A stretch of DNA of 7,584 bases from Methanolinea sp. (GTDB taxonomy: Archaea > Halobacteriota > Methanomicrobia > Methanomicrobiales > Methanospirillaceae), in NCBI GenBank assembly GCA_013331225.1, contig DUGV01000257.1, positions 1 to 7,584 on the forward strand. Direction: 5' to 3'. Positions within the stretch are counted from its first letter, which is position 1. The number at the start of each line of letters is the position of its first letter. The position numbers and the translations under genes are program-made. Below the pieces are notes generated by a model that worked only from the letters and a program-made list of their open reading frames with translations, had not been told where the DNA came from and did no database searches. Shown piece after piece: positions 1-5,206 of this stretch.

Positions 1-1196
1 ATGTCACGGACCAGGACCGCATCGTCGACCAGTTCCGCCGTTACAGGTCGGCACTCGCCTCGCATTACCCGGAAGTGCAGGTGCTTTACGCGGCGAAGGC
101 GAATGGAAACCTGGCAATCCTTTCGGCCCTTGCGCGGGAGGGAGCGGGGGCCGACGTCTTCTCGTCCGGAGAACTGTACCTTGCGCTCGACGCAGGTATT
201 CCGCATGGTCGGCTCCTGTTCAACGGGAGTTCCAAGAGCAGGGCTGACCTTAAACTTGCCGTGGAAAAGGATGTCCCCGTCTCAGTGGACTCCCTCGATG
301 AGCTTCACCAGCTCGACGAGGTTGCCGGGAGCCTTGGCAGGACCGCGAGAATTGCGTTCCGGGTCAACCCGGCCCTCGACGTCCCCACCCACCCGAAGAT
401 CGCGACCGGCCTTGCCACCAGCAAGTTTGGAATAGCCCACCACCTCATCCCTTCAGCCTACAGGGAAGCGCTTGGGTGCACACACATCCGGCCCTGCGGC
501 CTCCACTGTCACATCGGTTCCCAGATACTCGACCTCGAGCCGTTCAGAAAGGCCGCGGAGGTGATGATGCGGATTGCCTCCGACATGGTGGCGATGGGGA
601 TTGATCTCGAGTTCATCGACCTTGGAGGGGGGCTCGGGATCCCATACCGGCATGGGACCGACATGGCGCCGACCCCTGAAGAGTACGCGGCCGTCGTGGT
701 CCCGGCGGTCGCAAGAGGGGTCGAGGCACTCGGGATCACCCCGGAACTCTGGATAGAGCCCGGGCGTTTTCTCGTGGCAGACTCGACCATCCTCCTGACG
801 AGGGTGAACTCCGTCAAGAAGGCCCACAAGAACTTCGTCAACGTGGATGCCGGTTTCAACCTCCTCGTCCGCCCGGCCATGTACGATTCCTACCACGAGA
901 TCGTGGCCGCACAGAGCGCAGATCGCATCCCCGAAGAGACCTACACTATCACAGGGCCTATCTGCGAATCGGGCGACATCCTTGCCTCTGATCGCCGTCT
1001 TCCCCTGGTCCGTGCAGGAGATCTCATCGCCATCCTGGACACTGGGGCATACGGTTTTGCCATGTCCTCGCAGTACAACAGCAGGCCCCGGTGCGCGGAG
1101 GTCATCATCCATGACGGCGCGCCGGCCCTGATGCGCAGGGCAGAGACAATCGAGGACATCAAGGCCACGATGCGGCAGCCTCCATGGCAGTCCTGA
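1..1196 (+). CDS. lysA: Diaminopimelate decarboxylase, 5' end cut by window edge
   Basis: PLP-dependent decarboxylase that converts meso-diaminopimelate to L-lysine and CO2, the last step of the DAP lysine pathway (cytosolic). The reading frame is open from the first base (first whole codon at 3), so a start codon at 75 (GTG) would be internal: the residues before it (VTDQDRI..RRYRSAL) match the family N-terminus. Of 397 visible residues, K32 in YAAKAN is the PLP-Schiff-base lysine. HCHIGSQ (about 168-174), the glycine loop DLGGGLG (about 206-212), EPGR (252-255), CESGD with the active-site cysteine C321, and GAYG with Y350 all follow in the standard fold-type III order. Full-length family members are about 420-430 residues, so roughly 25-30 are missing on the left. 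The C-terminus is complete and RPA follows 15 bases later on the same strand, suggesting co-transcription. Function is confident from intact motifs; the specificity (DAP rather than another basic amino acid) is family inference supported by CESGD. Confidence 0.95.
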   Translation, partial: VTDQDRIVDQFRRYRSALASHYPEVQVLYAAKANGNLAILSALAREGAGADVFSSGELYLALDAGIPHGRLLFNGSSKSRADLKLAVEKDVPVSVDSLDELHQLDEVAGSLGRTARIAFRVNPALDVPTHPKIATGLATSKFGIAHHLIPSAYREALGCTHIRPCGLHCHIGSQILDLEPFRKAAEVMMRIASDMVAMGIDLEFIDLGGGLGIPYRHGTDMAPTPEEYAAVVVPAVARGVEALGITPELWIEPGRFLVADSTILLTRVNSVKKAHKNFVNVDAGFNLLVRPAMYDSYHEIVAAQSADRIPEETYTITGPICESGDILASDRRLPLVRAGDLIAILDTGAYGFAMSSQYNSRPRCAEVIIHDGAPALMRRAETIEDIKATMRQPPWQS

Positions 1197-1199
1197 AGG

Positions 1200-1206
1200 G
1201 GAGAGG
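1200..1206 (+). promoter_or_regulatory. Shine-Dalgarno for RPA
   Basis: A purine-rich GGAGAGG block sits between the lysA stop (1194-1196) and the GTG at 1212, with about 5 bases of spacing. It supports the GTG start over the later in-frame ATG at 1284, which would remove the conserved N-terminal helix region. Confidence 0.6.
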
Positions 1207-1211
1207 GGCCG

Positions 1212-2549
1212 GTGCAGTTCCACTACGCTCTCGTTGATGACCTCTTCTCGAGGGAGGAGTTCGAGCGGCGGGTGGAGGAGAAGATGGAGTCCTGCGGGGA
1301 CCTCGTCGACGAGGTGACCGCGGCGATGATGGTGGTGCAGGACTGCGGGCGCCACCACGTGAAGATAAAGGACCTCTCCGGGAGATCCAGCCTCTTCTCT
1401 TTCTTTGGAAAGGTGATTGCAAAGAACCCGCCCCGGGAATTCGAGCGCCCTGGCGGGGAGAAGGGACTTGTCACAAGCCTGATCCTCGGGGACGAAACAG
1501 GCCAGGTGAGGGCCATCCTCTGGGATGAGAAGGCCATGGCCACCCAGGAGATCGAGGTGGGAGAAGTGCTCGAGGTCATCGGTCGCCACCCCAACCGGAC
1601 GCCGACGGAAATCACGGTCATGGCCATGCGCCAGGCAATGGTGGAGATCGTGGGGCCCACCCAGGTCGAGCCCGGCCTTGCCCCTCCAAAGAGGAAGGAG
1701 ATCACGGCCCGGGTGATGGCGGTCGGGGAACCCCGGATGGTACCACGAAGGGACGGAACCGAGACGGAAGTGCTGGACCTCGTGGTCCGCAGCATTGAGG
1801 GCATCTTCCGCATCTCATGCTGGGTGCCTGACCTCATAGAGGGGATCGAAGAGGGGGCGACTCTCCGGGTTCAGGGAGTCCTCGAGAAAGTGCGGAAGTA
1901 CGGCAAGGAGTACAGCATCGATGAACGGAGCATCATCGAGATAGCTGATGAGGATATCCCCCAGGAGATCGACTCTATCTCCGATGTGAAGGAGGGCGGC
2001 ATATTCTCAGTATGCGGGTCCGTCCGATCCTGCCAGCCGGCACGATCGTTTACCACCCGGGACGGGAGGCCCTCATGCGTCCGCAACCTCCTGCTCACTG
2101 ACGGGTCGCACGAGATCAGGGTCGTCTTCTGGGGAGAGGAGCATGCCCGTACCGAGCTCCTCCCGAAAGACCGGGTGACACTCTATCTCTGTTCTGCCCG
2201 GCAGGGGAGATCAGGAGAACTGGAGCTTCATGCCGGCAGCGGAAGCATGGTAAAGGTGCACCACGAGGGCGAGGCCGGGGAAGGAGAGATCACCGGAACG
2301 GTCCTGGCGACTTCGGGAGGGACCTTTCTTGACACGGGTGCAGAGCATTTCCTGGTCCGCGGCCACCTCCCCCACGGGCACGAAGTCAGGGCCAGGGTGA
2401 CGAGGAGGGGGAAGCGGATCTCCATCAATTCGTTCGAAGAAGTCCTCCCCGACCTGGAGGAACTGAATGCCAGGATAGATGCATTCCTGGCGATGACAGA
2501 AGCAGGGAATACTTTCACCCCGCACGGCCGCCAAGATATAAGCAAGTGA
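1212..2549 (+). CDS. Replication protein A-like ssDNA-binding protein (multi-OB fold)
   Basis: Single-stranded DNA-binding protein of the archaeal RPA (replication factor A) family, acting at replication forks and repair intermediates. The 445 residues start with a helical N-terminus (about 1-50, with LFSREEFERRVEEK), then three OB-fold modules: about 53-145 (LILGDETGQVRAILWDE is the typical strand 2-4 signature), about 162-245 (VLDLVVRSIEGIFRISCW) and about 262-345 (LLLTDGSHEIRVVFWGEE). A shorter beta-rich segment at about 357-412 may be a degenerate fourth OB fold. I see no C4 zinc finger, so it resembles the several-OB type of methanogen RPA (such as Methanosarcina RPA1) more than the two-OB, zinc-finger type. 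The GTG start at 1212 is chosen for its Shine-Dalgarno and the family-like N-terminus. It lies between lysA and radA on one strand; the radA neighbour supports a recombination/repair role. No gene symbol is given because archaeal naming varies. Confidence 0.88.
   Translation: MQFHYALVDDLFSREEFERRVEEKMESCGDLVDEVTAAMMVVQDCGRHHVKIKDLSGRSSLFSFFGKVIAKNPPREFERPGGEKGLVTSLILGDETGQVRAILWDEKAMATQEIEVGEVLEVIGRHPNRTPTEITVMAMRQAMVEIVGPTQVEPGLAPPKRKEITARVMAVGEPRMVPRRDGTETEVLDLVVRSIEGIFRISCWVPDLIEGIEEGATLRVQGVLEKVRKYGKEYSIDERSIIEIADEDIPQEIDSISDVKEGGIFSVCGSVRSCQPARSFTTRDGRPSCVRNLLLTDGSHEIRVVFWGEEHARTELLPKDRVTLYLCSARQGRSGELELHAGSGSMVKVHHEGEAGEGEITGTVLATSGGTFLDTGAEHFLVRGHLPHGHEVRARVTRRGKRISINSFEEVLPDLEELNARIDAFLAMTEAGNTFTPHGRQDISK
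2535..2541 (+). promoter_or_regulatory. Possible internal TATA box for radA
   Basis: GATATAA within the last codons of RPA is centred about 27 bases before position 2565, which would give a radA transcript with a short leader that still carries the AGGTGA ribosome-binding site. It is AT-rich against a GC-rich background, but one short match inside a coding region is weak evidence. radA may simply be read from the upstream promoter. Confidence 0.25.
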
Positions 2550-2569
2550 GTGTACCCTCTCTCCACGAC

Positions 2570-2575
2570 AGGTGA
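2570..2575 (+). promoter_or_regulatory. Shine-Dalgarno deciding the radA start
   Basis: AGGTGA lies 7 bases before the ATG at 2583. The in-frame GTG at 2550 would add 11 residues not typical of RadA and has no equally placed ribosome-binding site, so the ATG is preferred. Confidence 0.75.
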
Positions 2576-2582
2576 ACAACTG

Positions 2583-3554
2583 ATGAGTAACGGACCGATT
2601 GAACTTGAAGACCTGCCCGGCGTGGGACCCACCACCGCGGAGAAGCTCCGCGAGGCAGGATTCCTGAGCGTGGAGAACATCGCGACTGCTTCGCCCCAGG
2701 ATCTTGCAGAGACTGCCGAGATCGCCGAGTCAACGGCAAAAAAGATGATCAAGGCCGCCCGCGAGATGGTGGATCTCGCAGGCTTCCGGACCGGGAAGGA
2801 TGTCTTCGAGCAGAGGAAAGAGGTGCGGAAGTTGAAGACGCGGGTGCCAGAGCTTGACGCCCTCCTCGGCGGCGGGCTCGAGACCCAGGCGATTACCGAG
2901 CTCTACGGCGAGTTCGGGTCAGGAAAGAGCCAGGTGGCCCACCAGGCAGCCGTCAACGTCCAGCTTTCCGAGGACGAGGGGGGGCTCAACGGGTCTGCCA
3001 TCTTCATCGACACCGAAAATACCTTCCGCCCCGAGCGTATCGAGCAGATGGTGATCGGCCTCGGTATCGACGCCGACCCCCAGGAGTTCCTGGAGAACAT
3101 TCACGTTGCCAGGGCCCACACGTCGGACCACCAGATGCTGATGATCGAAAGTGCGAAGGAGAAAGCCCAGGAGCTGAAGAACTCGGACCGCCCGCTGCGC
3201 CTGATAATCGTGGACTCGCTGACTGCGCATTTCAGGGCCGAGTACGCGGGCCGCGGCACCCTCGCCGCCCGGCAGCAGAAACTGAACCGACACCTCCACG
3301 ATATTTTCAGGCTTGTCGATGATCACAACGCGGTGGGGATGGTCACCAACCAGGTACTTTCGAACCCCGCGGTCTTCTTCGGGGATCCCACCAAGCCCAT
3401 TGGCGGAAACATCGTGGGCCACACCGCGACCTTCCGCATCTACCTGCGGAAGAGCAAGGGAGGAAAGCGCATCGCCCGCCTCGTCGACAGCCCCAACCTC
3501 CCCGAGGGCGAGGCGGCATTCATGGTGGAAGAGGCCGGACTCAAGCCCGTATAA
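2583..3554 (+). CDS. radA: DNA repair and recombination protein RadA
   Basis: Archaeal RecA/Rad51 recombinase: forms ATP-dependent filaments on single-stranded DNA and catalyses homologous pairing and strand exchange. The 323 residues match the usual length of about 320-325. Residues 1-60 form the helix-hairpin-helix N-domain ([12 protein letters not shown], 11-22). The linker around GFRTG (67-71) leads to the ATPase core: Walker [10 protein letters not shown] (109-117), catalytic-glutamate strand [12 protein letters not shown] (141-152, E145), Walker B LRLIIVD (205-211), and the DNA-binding L1/L2 region with [20 protein letters not shown] (256-275). The C-terminal [16 protein letters not shown] segment is intact. 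It has no RadB-like truncation and no intein. The start at 2583 is chosen over a GTG at 2550 (RPA stop is 2547-2549) because of the AGGTGA ribosome-binding site and family N-terminus. The gap to RPA is 33 bases, which fits an RPA-radA operon. Confidence 0.97.
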   Translation: MSNGPIELEDLPGVGPTTAEKLREAGFLSVENIATASPQDLAETAEIAESTAKKMIKAAREMVDLAGFRTGKDVFEQRKEVRKLKTRVPELDALLGGGLETQAITELYGEFGSGKSQVAHQAAVNVQLSEDEGGLNGSAIFIDTENTFRPERIEQMVIGLGIDADPQEFLENIHVARAHTSDHQMLMIESAKEKAQELKNSDRPLRLIIVDSLTAHFRAEYAGRGTLAARQQKLNRHLHDIFRLVDDHNAVGMVTNQVLSNPAVFFGDPTKPIGGNIVGHTATFRIYLRKSKGGKRIARLVDSPNLPEGEAAFMVEEAGLKPV

Positions 3555-3570
3555 TTCTCAAGCCATACTC

Positions 3571-3575
3571 TTTTT
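3571..3575 (+). terminator. T-run terminator after radA
   Basis: CTTTTTC 17 bases past the radA stop is the only pyrimidine/T run just downstream. Archaeal RNA polymerase terminates on T-runs without needing a hairpin, so this is the plausible end of the lysA-RPA-radA transcript. A run of only five T is modest evidence. Confidence 0.4.
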
Positions 3576-3721
3576 CCCGGCACGAAACCTTCGGGAGGCC
3601 ATGATGTGAGAGATATTGATTTCATACCTTCACAGTGCACCACTCATCCCATGGGAACGTGCCTGGCATTGATGAACCCTTCACGCTTGCGCAACCCCTG
3701 ACGGCGGTGAGGCTGGAGCCG

Positions 3722-3764
3722 GGGAACAGGTGCAGATCAACCACCGTGCGAATCTGCCCTGCCC
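3722..3764. repeat. Long bulged inverted repeat (hairpin)
   Basis: GGG-aa-CAGG-t-GCAGAT (3722-3737) is complementary to ATCTGC-CCTG-CCC (3752-3764). It gives 13 base pairs in three blocks with a two-base and a one-base bulge on one side, around a 14-base loop. A second, weaker stem precedes it (CTTCAC 3679-3684 with GTGAGG 3707-3712, one G-U). Pairing is read directly from the sequence; whether it is transcribed, and from which strand, is unknown. Confidence 0.55.
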
Positions 3765-3788
3765 ATGGATTATCGAGTGTTGGGAGAT

Positions 3789-3841
3789 GGGAAATGGGAG
3801 CAGATTGTCTTTTCCCTGGGTTTCATTGTAACCCTGCTCCC
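3789..3841. repeat. Nested inverted repeats able to form an H-type pseudoknot
   Basis: GGGAGCAG (3796-3803) is perfectly complementary to CTGCTCCC (3834-3841). GGGAAA (3789-3794) is complementary to TTTCCC (3811-3816), and GGGTT (3818-3822) to AACCC (3830-3834). The first two pairings interleave, as in an H-type pseudoknot. The third gives a small hairpin that shares only base 3834 with the first. The alternative is one long stem-loop using only the 8-bp pairing. These complementarities are visible in the bases; the fold is inferred. Confidence 0.5.
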
Positions 3842-3910
3842 TGGCTATCTTGGGGGGGTTGAACCTGATGCAAGGGTATCTCTTCCACCTCATAAGAACC
3901 GCGAATCATT

Positions 3911-3926
3911 GCGACCTCCAGGTCGC
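3911..3926. repeat. GC-rich perfect hairpin
   Basis: GCGACC (3911-3916) and GGTCGC (3921-3926) flank the four-base loop TCCA, a stable 6-bp stem. A smaller stem follows (AGGG 3938-3941 with CCCT 3947-3950). No T-run lies directly after the stem on either strand, so a terminator is not supported. Confidence 0.5.
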
Positions 3927-4002
3927 CCCGGGATCAAAGGGCGGTACCCTCGCGCCGTCTCCCCATCGTCCGCGAAAAAACACCGAGGATCCGGGTGATC
4001 GC

Positions 4003-4016
4003 CATATAATTATATG
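4003..4016 (+). promoter_or_regulatory. Palindromic TATA box upstream of the phosphatase gene
   Basis: CATATAATTATATG is a perfect 14-bp palindrome and the strongest AT island in the gap. As a TATA box read to the right it predicts a transcript start near 4037 and a leader of about 92 bases before the ATG at 4129. Being symmetric, it could equally drive leftward transcription from about 3982 into the structured gap. Promoter identity is inferred from archaeal TATA rules; the nearer CATAAGG (4087-4093) is a weaker alternative giving a short leader. Confidence 0.5.
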
Positions 4017-4034
4017 TTCGACAGGCAAGGCCTT

Positions 4035-4128
4035 CGGGGGAAATCAGGAAAGAAGCCCTCGTTCAATTATTCTCAAATCCGAAAGGCATAAGGATCCCGG
4101 GACGAGAGTCCATATCCGGAATACACAA
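4035..4128 (+). promoter_or_regulatory. Putative 5' leader of the phosphatase mRNA with hairpins
   Basis: If transcription starts near 4037, the leader could fold at its very 5' end: CGGGGG (4035-4040) with CCCTCG (4056-4061), one G-U pair, 15-base loop. It could fold again just before the start codon: GGAC-GAGA-GTCC (4100-4111) with a GNRA-type loop, extendable by GGAT (4092-4095) with ATCC (4114-4117). The same GGAT could instead pair with ATCC at 4077-4080. No clear Shine-Dalgarno precedes the ATG. The stems are short and the regulatory meaning is speculative. Confidence 0.25.
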
Positions 4129-4842
4129 ATGAACAGGTCTTTTTGCCTCAAGGGCCTCGTCACCGATATCGATGGAACCATCACCGACCCAAGACGGAGG
4201 ATCCATACGGGAGCCATCGAGATCCTCCGTGACCTGATGGAGAAAGGTGTGTATGTAGTGCTGGCAAGCGGCAATACTTCATGCTTCATGGATGCTGTCT
4301 CCAAGATGATCGGCACTCCCGGGACCTACATCGGTGAGAATGGCGGCATCATAAGGAACGGGTACGGACAGGATATTACCCTTCTCGGGGACGGGGCCGC
4401 ACCAAGGAAGGCACTTTGCGACCTGGTTGAGGCATACCAAAGGAAGGGCATATCAATCGAACATTACAGCCTCCCCTACCGTTTCGTTGACGTGGCTTTT
4501 GCCCGCACTCTCCCTGTCGATGAAGTCCGCGGGATCCTCGAGCATCACCCCGTCGAAGTGCTTGATACAGGGTTTGCCATCCACATCCATCCGCCGGGTG
4601 TAAACAAGGGTGTGGCGTTTTCCGAGCTGGCACGGGCCATGGGCCTTGATACCAGGGATTTTCTTGCCGTGGGCGATGCAGAGAATGACATCGAACTACT
4701 CAGGCGTGCAGGCATCGGTGTAGCTGTCGCGAATGCGCACCCGCAATTGGTCCTCTATGCAGACCATGTAACAGAAAGAGAGTGTGGTGACGGTTTTATC
4801 GAGGGTGTAAAAAAGTATATGGCCTACTTCCTGGAGAGGTAG
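4129..4842 (+). CDS. Archaeal phosphoglycolate phosphatase (HAD superfamily)
   Basis: Cytosolic HAD phosphatase of the archaeal phosphoglycolate phosphatase family (the Thermoplasma TA0175 type), hydrolysing 2-phosphoglycolate to glycolate and phosphate. The 237 residues are close to the usual 225-230. HAD motif I is DIDGT (13-17, nucleophile D13, acid/base D15), motif II is S48 in LASGNT, motif III is K160 in GVNKG, and motif IV is GDAEND (182-187, Mg2+ ligands). The inserted region between motifs II and III (about 80-155) is the C2-type cap that sets specificity. The frame is open upstream to about 3850, but the ATG at 4129 gives the normal family N-terminus directly before motif I. No strong ribosome-binding site is visible. 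Its 3' end overlaps the convergent PRC-barrel gene by 19 bases. The substrate is a family assignment: other sugar or glycolytic phosphates remain possible for this HAD branch, whereas phosphatase chemistry is nearly certain. Confidence 0.88.
   Translation: MNRSFCLKGLVTDIDGTITDPRRRIHTGAIEILRDLMEKGVYVVLASGNTSCFMDAVSKMIGTPGTYIGENGGIIRNGYGQDITLLGDGAAPRKALCDLVEAYQRKGISIEHYSLPYRFVDVAFARTLPVDEVRGILEHHPVEVLDTGFAIHIHPPGVNKGVAFSELARAMGLDTRDFLAVGDAENDIELLRRAGIGVAVANAHPQLVLYADHVTERECGDGFIEGVKKYMAYFLER
4809..4814 (-). terminator. T-run terminator of the PRC-barrel gene, inside the phosphatase gene
   Basis: Six A on the + strand (six T on the - strand) begin 10 bases beyond the PRC-barrel stop codon. They lie in Lys codons of the phosphatase C-terminus (VKKY), so one stretch codes on one strand and could terminate transcription on the other. 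Function is inferred from archaeal T-run termination. Confidence 0.4.
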
Positions 4843-5075
4843 CGGTCTACTACGATATAGTCCTTGATATCTTTCACCGCCTCGAACGGGATATAGAGGC
4901 GGTCCCCTTCGGTTCGGTATCCCGAGGTATCAAACGAAGGGTCAGGATATATAACCAGGTCAACCACCTGCCCGGTCTCGAAATCTACCACCAGGTTCTT
5001 CAGGGTGCCAATCACCTTCCCCTCGTTCGTGACAATCTTCTTCTTGGAAAGACTACGGGCCAGGACTCGTGACAT
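4824..5075 (-). CDS. Single-domain PRC-barrel protein (possible CdpB-like)
   Basis: Small soluble protein of 83 residues made of one PRC-barrel domain: ARSLSKKKIVTNEGKVIGTLKNLVVDFETGQVVDLVIYP (6-44) is the beta-barrel core and IPFEAVKDIKDYIVVDRYL (62-80) the closing segment. I see no membrane segment or signal peptide. An upstream in-frame ATG at 5099 is possible but overlaps the TATA box (5099-5106). The ATG at 5075 fits both the family N-terminus (MSxVLARSLS) and a leaderless transcript. PRC-barrel domains are protein-protein interaction modules; in Haloferax, short PRC-barrel proteins (CdpB1/CdpB2) act in FtsZ-based cell division, and others are linked to RNA metabolism, so the exact role here is unproved. 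It converges on and overlaps the phosphatase gene by 19 bases. The HTH-CBS gene lies upstream on the same strand but a terminator separates them, so it is probably transcribed alone. Confidence 0.85.
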   Translation of the reverse strand: MSRVLARSLSKKKIVTNEGKVIGTLKNLVVDFETGQVVDLVIYPDPSFDTSGYRTEGDRLYIPFEAVKDIKDYIVVDRYLSRK

Positions 5076-5098
5076 GAAAAAGGGTGTGGCCCTATTCA

Positions 5099-5106
5099 TA
5101 TATAAA
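5099..5106 (-). promoter_or_regulatory. TATA box of the PRC-barrel gene (leaderless), overlapped by a palindrome
   Basis: On the - strand TTTATATA is centred 27-28 bases before the A of the ATG at 5075, so transcription should begin at or within a few bases of the start codon. The perfect 12-bp palindrome TAAACATGTTTA (5103-5114) overlaps its upstream half, where TFB or a dimeric regulator could bind. TATA placement is seen; the operator role is inferred. Confidence 0.7.
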
Positions 5107-5162
5107 CATGTTTAAAATCGCCGGAATAGTCGCCGTTCTGGTACAAATTCATGCGCTTCTGC

Positions 5163-5180
5163 GTGCCTGAAAAAAGGCAC
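5163..5180 (-). terminator. Hairpin/T-run terminator after the HTH-CBS gene
   Basis: On the - strand GTGCCT and AGGCAC form a 6-bp stem and the run of six T occupies the last stem base and the loop. It begins 27 bases past the HTH-CBS stop codon (5207-5209) and well before the next promoter (5099-5106). Because the T-run is in the loop, archaeal T-run termination explains it better than a bacterial-style intrinsic terminator. Confidence 0.6.
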
Positions 5181-5206
5181 AATGGTCCATGCAACCCGCA
5201 TCGCAC

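Larger units (their letters stand above)
3555..4128. other. 574-base intergenic region, structured, no convincing protein gene
   Basis: Between radA and the phosphatase gene no frame gives a recognisable protein. The short open frames here (for example 3635-3862 +, 3681-3893 -) have no family-like motif and no good ribosome-binding site. The phosphatase frame stays open back to about 3850, but its upstream residues do not resemble the family. What stands out is inverted repeats: 3679-3712, 3722-3764, a nested set at 3789-3841, 3911-3926 and 3938-3950, followed by the 14-bp palindromic AT box at 4003-4016. I see no tRNA T-loop, and no SRP or RNase P consensus elements. It may hold a non-coding RNA, a long 5' leader or a decayed gene; the sequence alone does not decide. 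Confidence 0.7.

Noticed and set aside
453..1589. Long open frame of 378 codons on the - strand across the lysA/RPA junction
   Set aside because: It is antisense to two well-identified genes and its product is a low-complexity, His/Pro/Arg-rich sequence typical of the reverse reading of GC-rich codons. It has no family motif.
2919..3422. Open frame of 167 codons on the - strand within radA
   Set aside because: It lies fully antisense to conserved RadA motifs, shows no recognisable domain and has no ribosome-binding site.
3670..3701. C/D box sRNA suggested by TGATGA (3670-3675) and CTGA (3698-3701)
   Set aside because: The 22-base spacing is too long for a C-to-D' guide and no matching C' and D boxes follow at the right distances.
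3791..3803. Resemblance of GGGAGCAG to the conserved SRP RNA helix 8 segment
   Set aside because: The preceding GGAA-type tetraloop with its complementary C-run and the rest of the SRP domain are missing; only eight bases match.
3588..4038. Direct repeat CCTTCGGG at 3588-3595 and 4031-4038
   Set aside because: An 8-mer repeated once is expected by chance in a window of this size, and the flanks do not match enough to suggest a duplication or attachment site.
3850..4128. N-terminal extension of the phosphatase frame (93 extra codons)
   Set aside because: The frame is open, but the added residues do not resemble the family, the region crosses the probable TATA box at 4003-4016, and the ATG at 4129 gives the normal HAD N-terminus.
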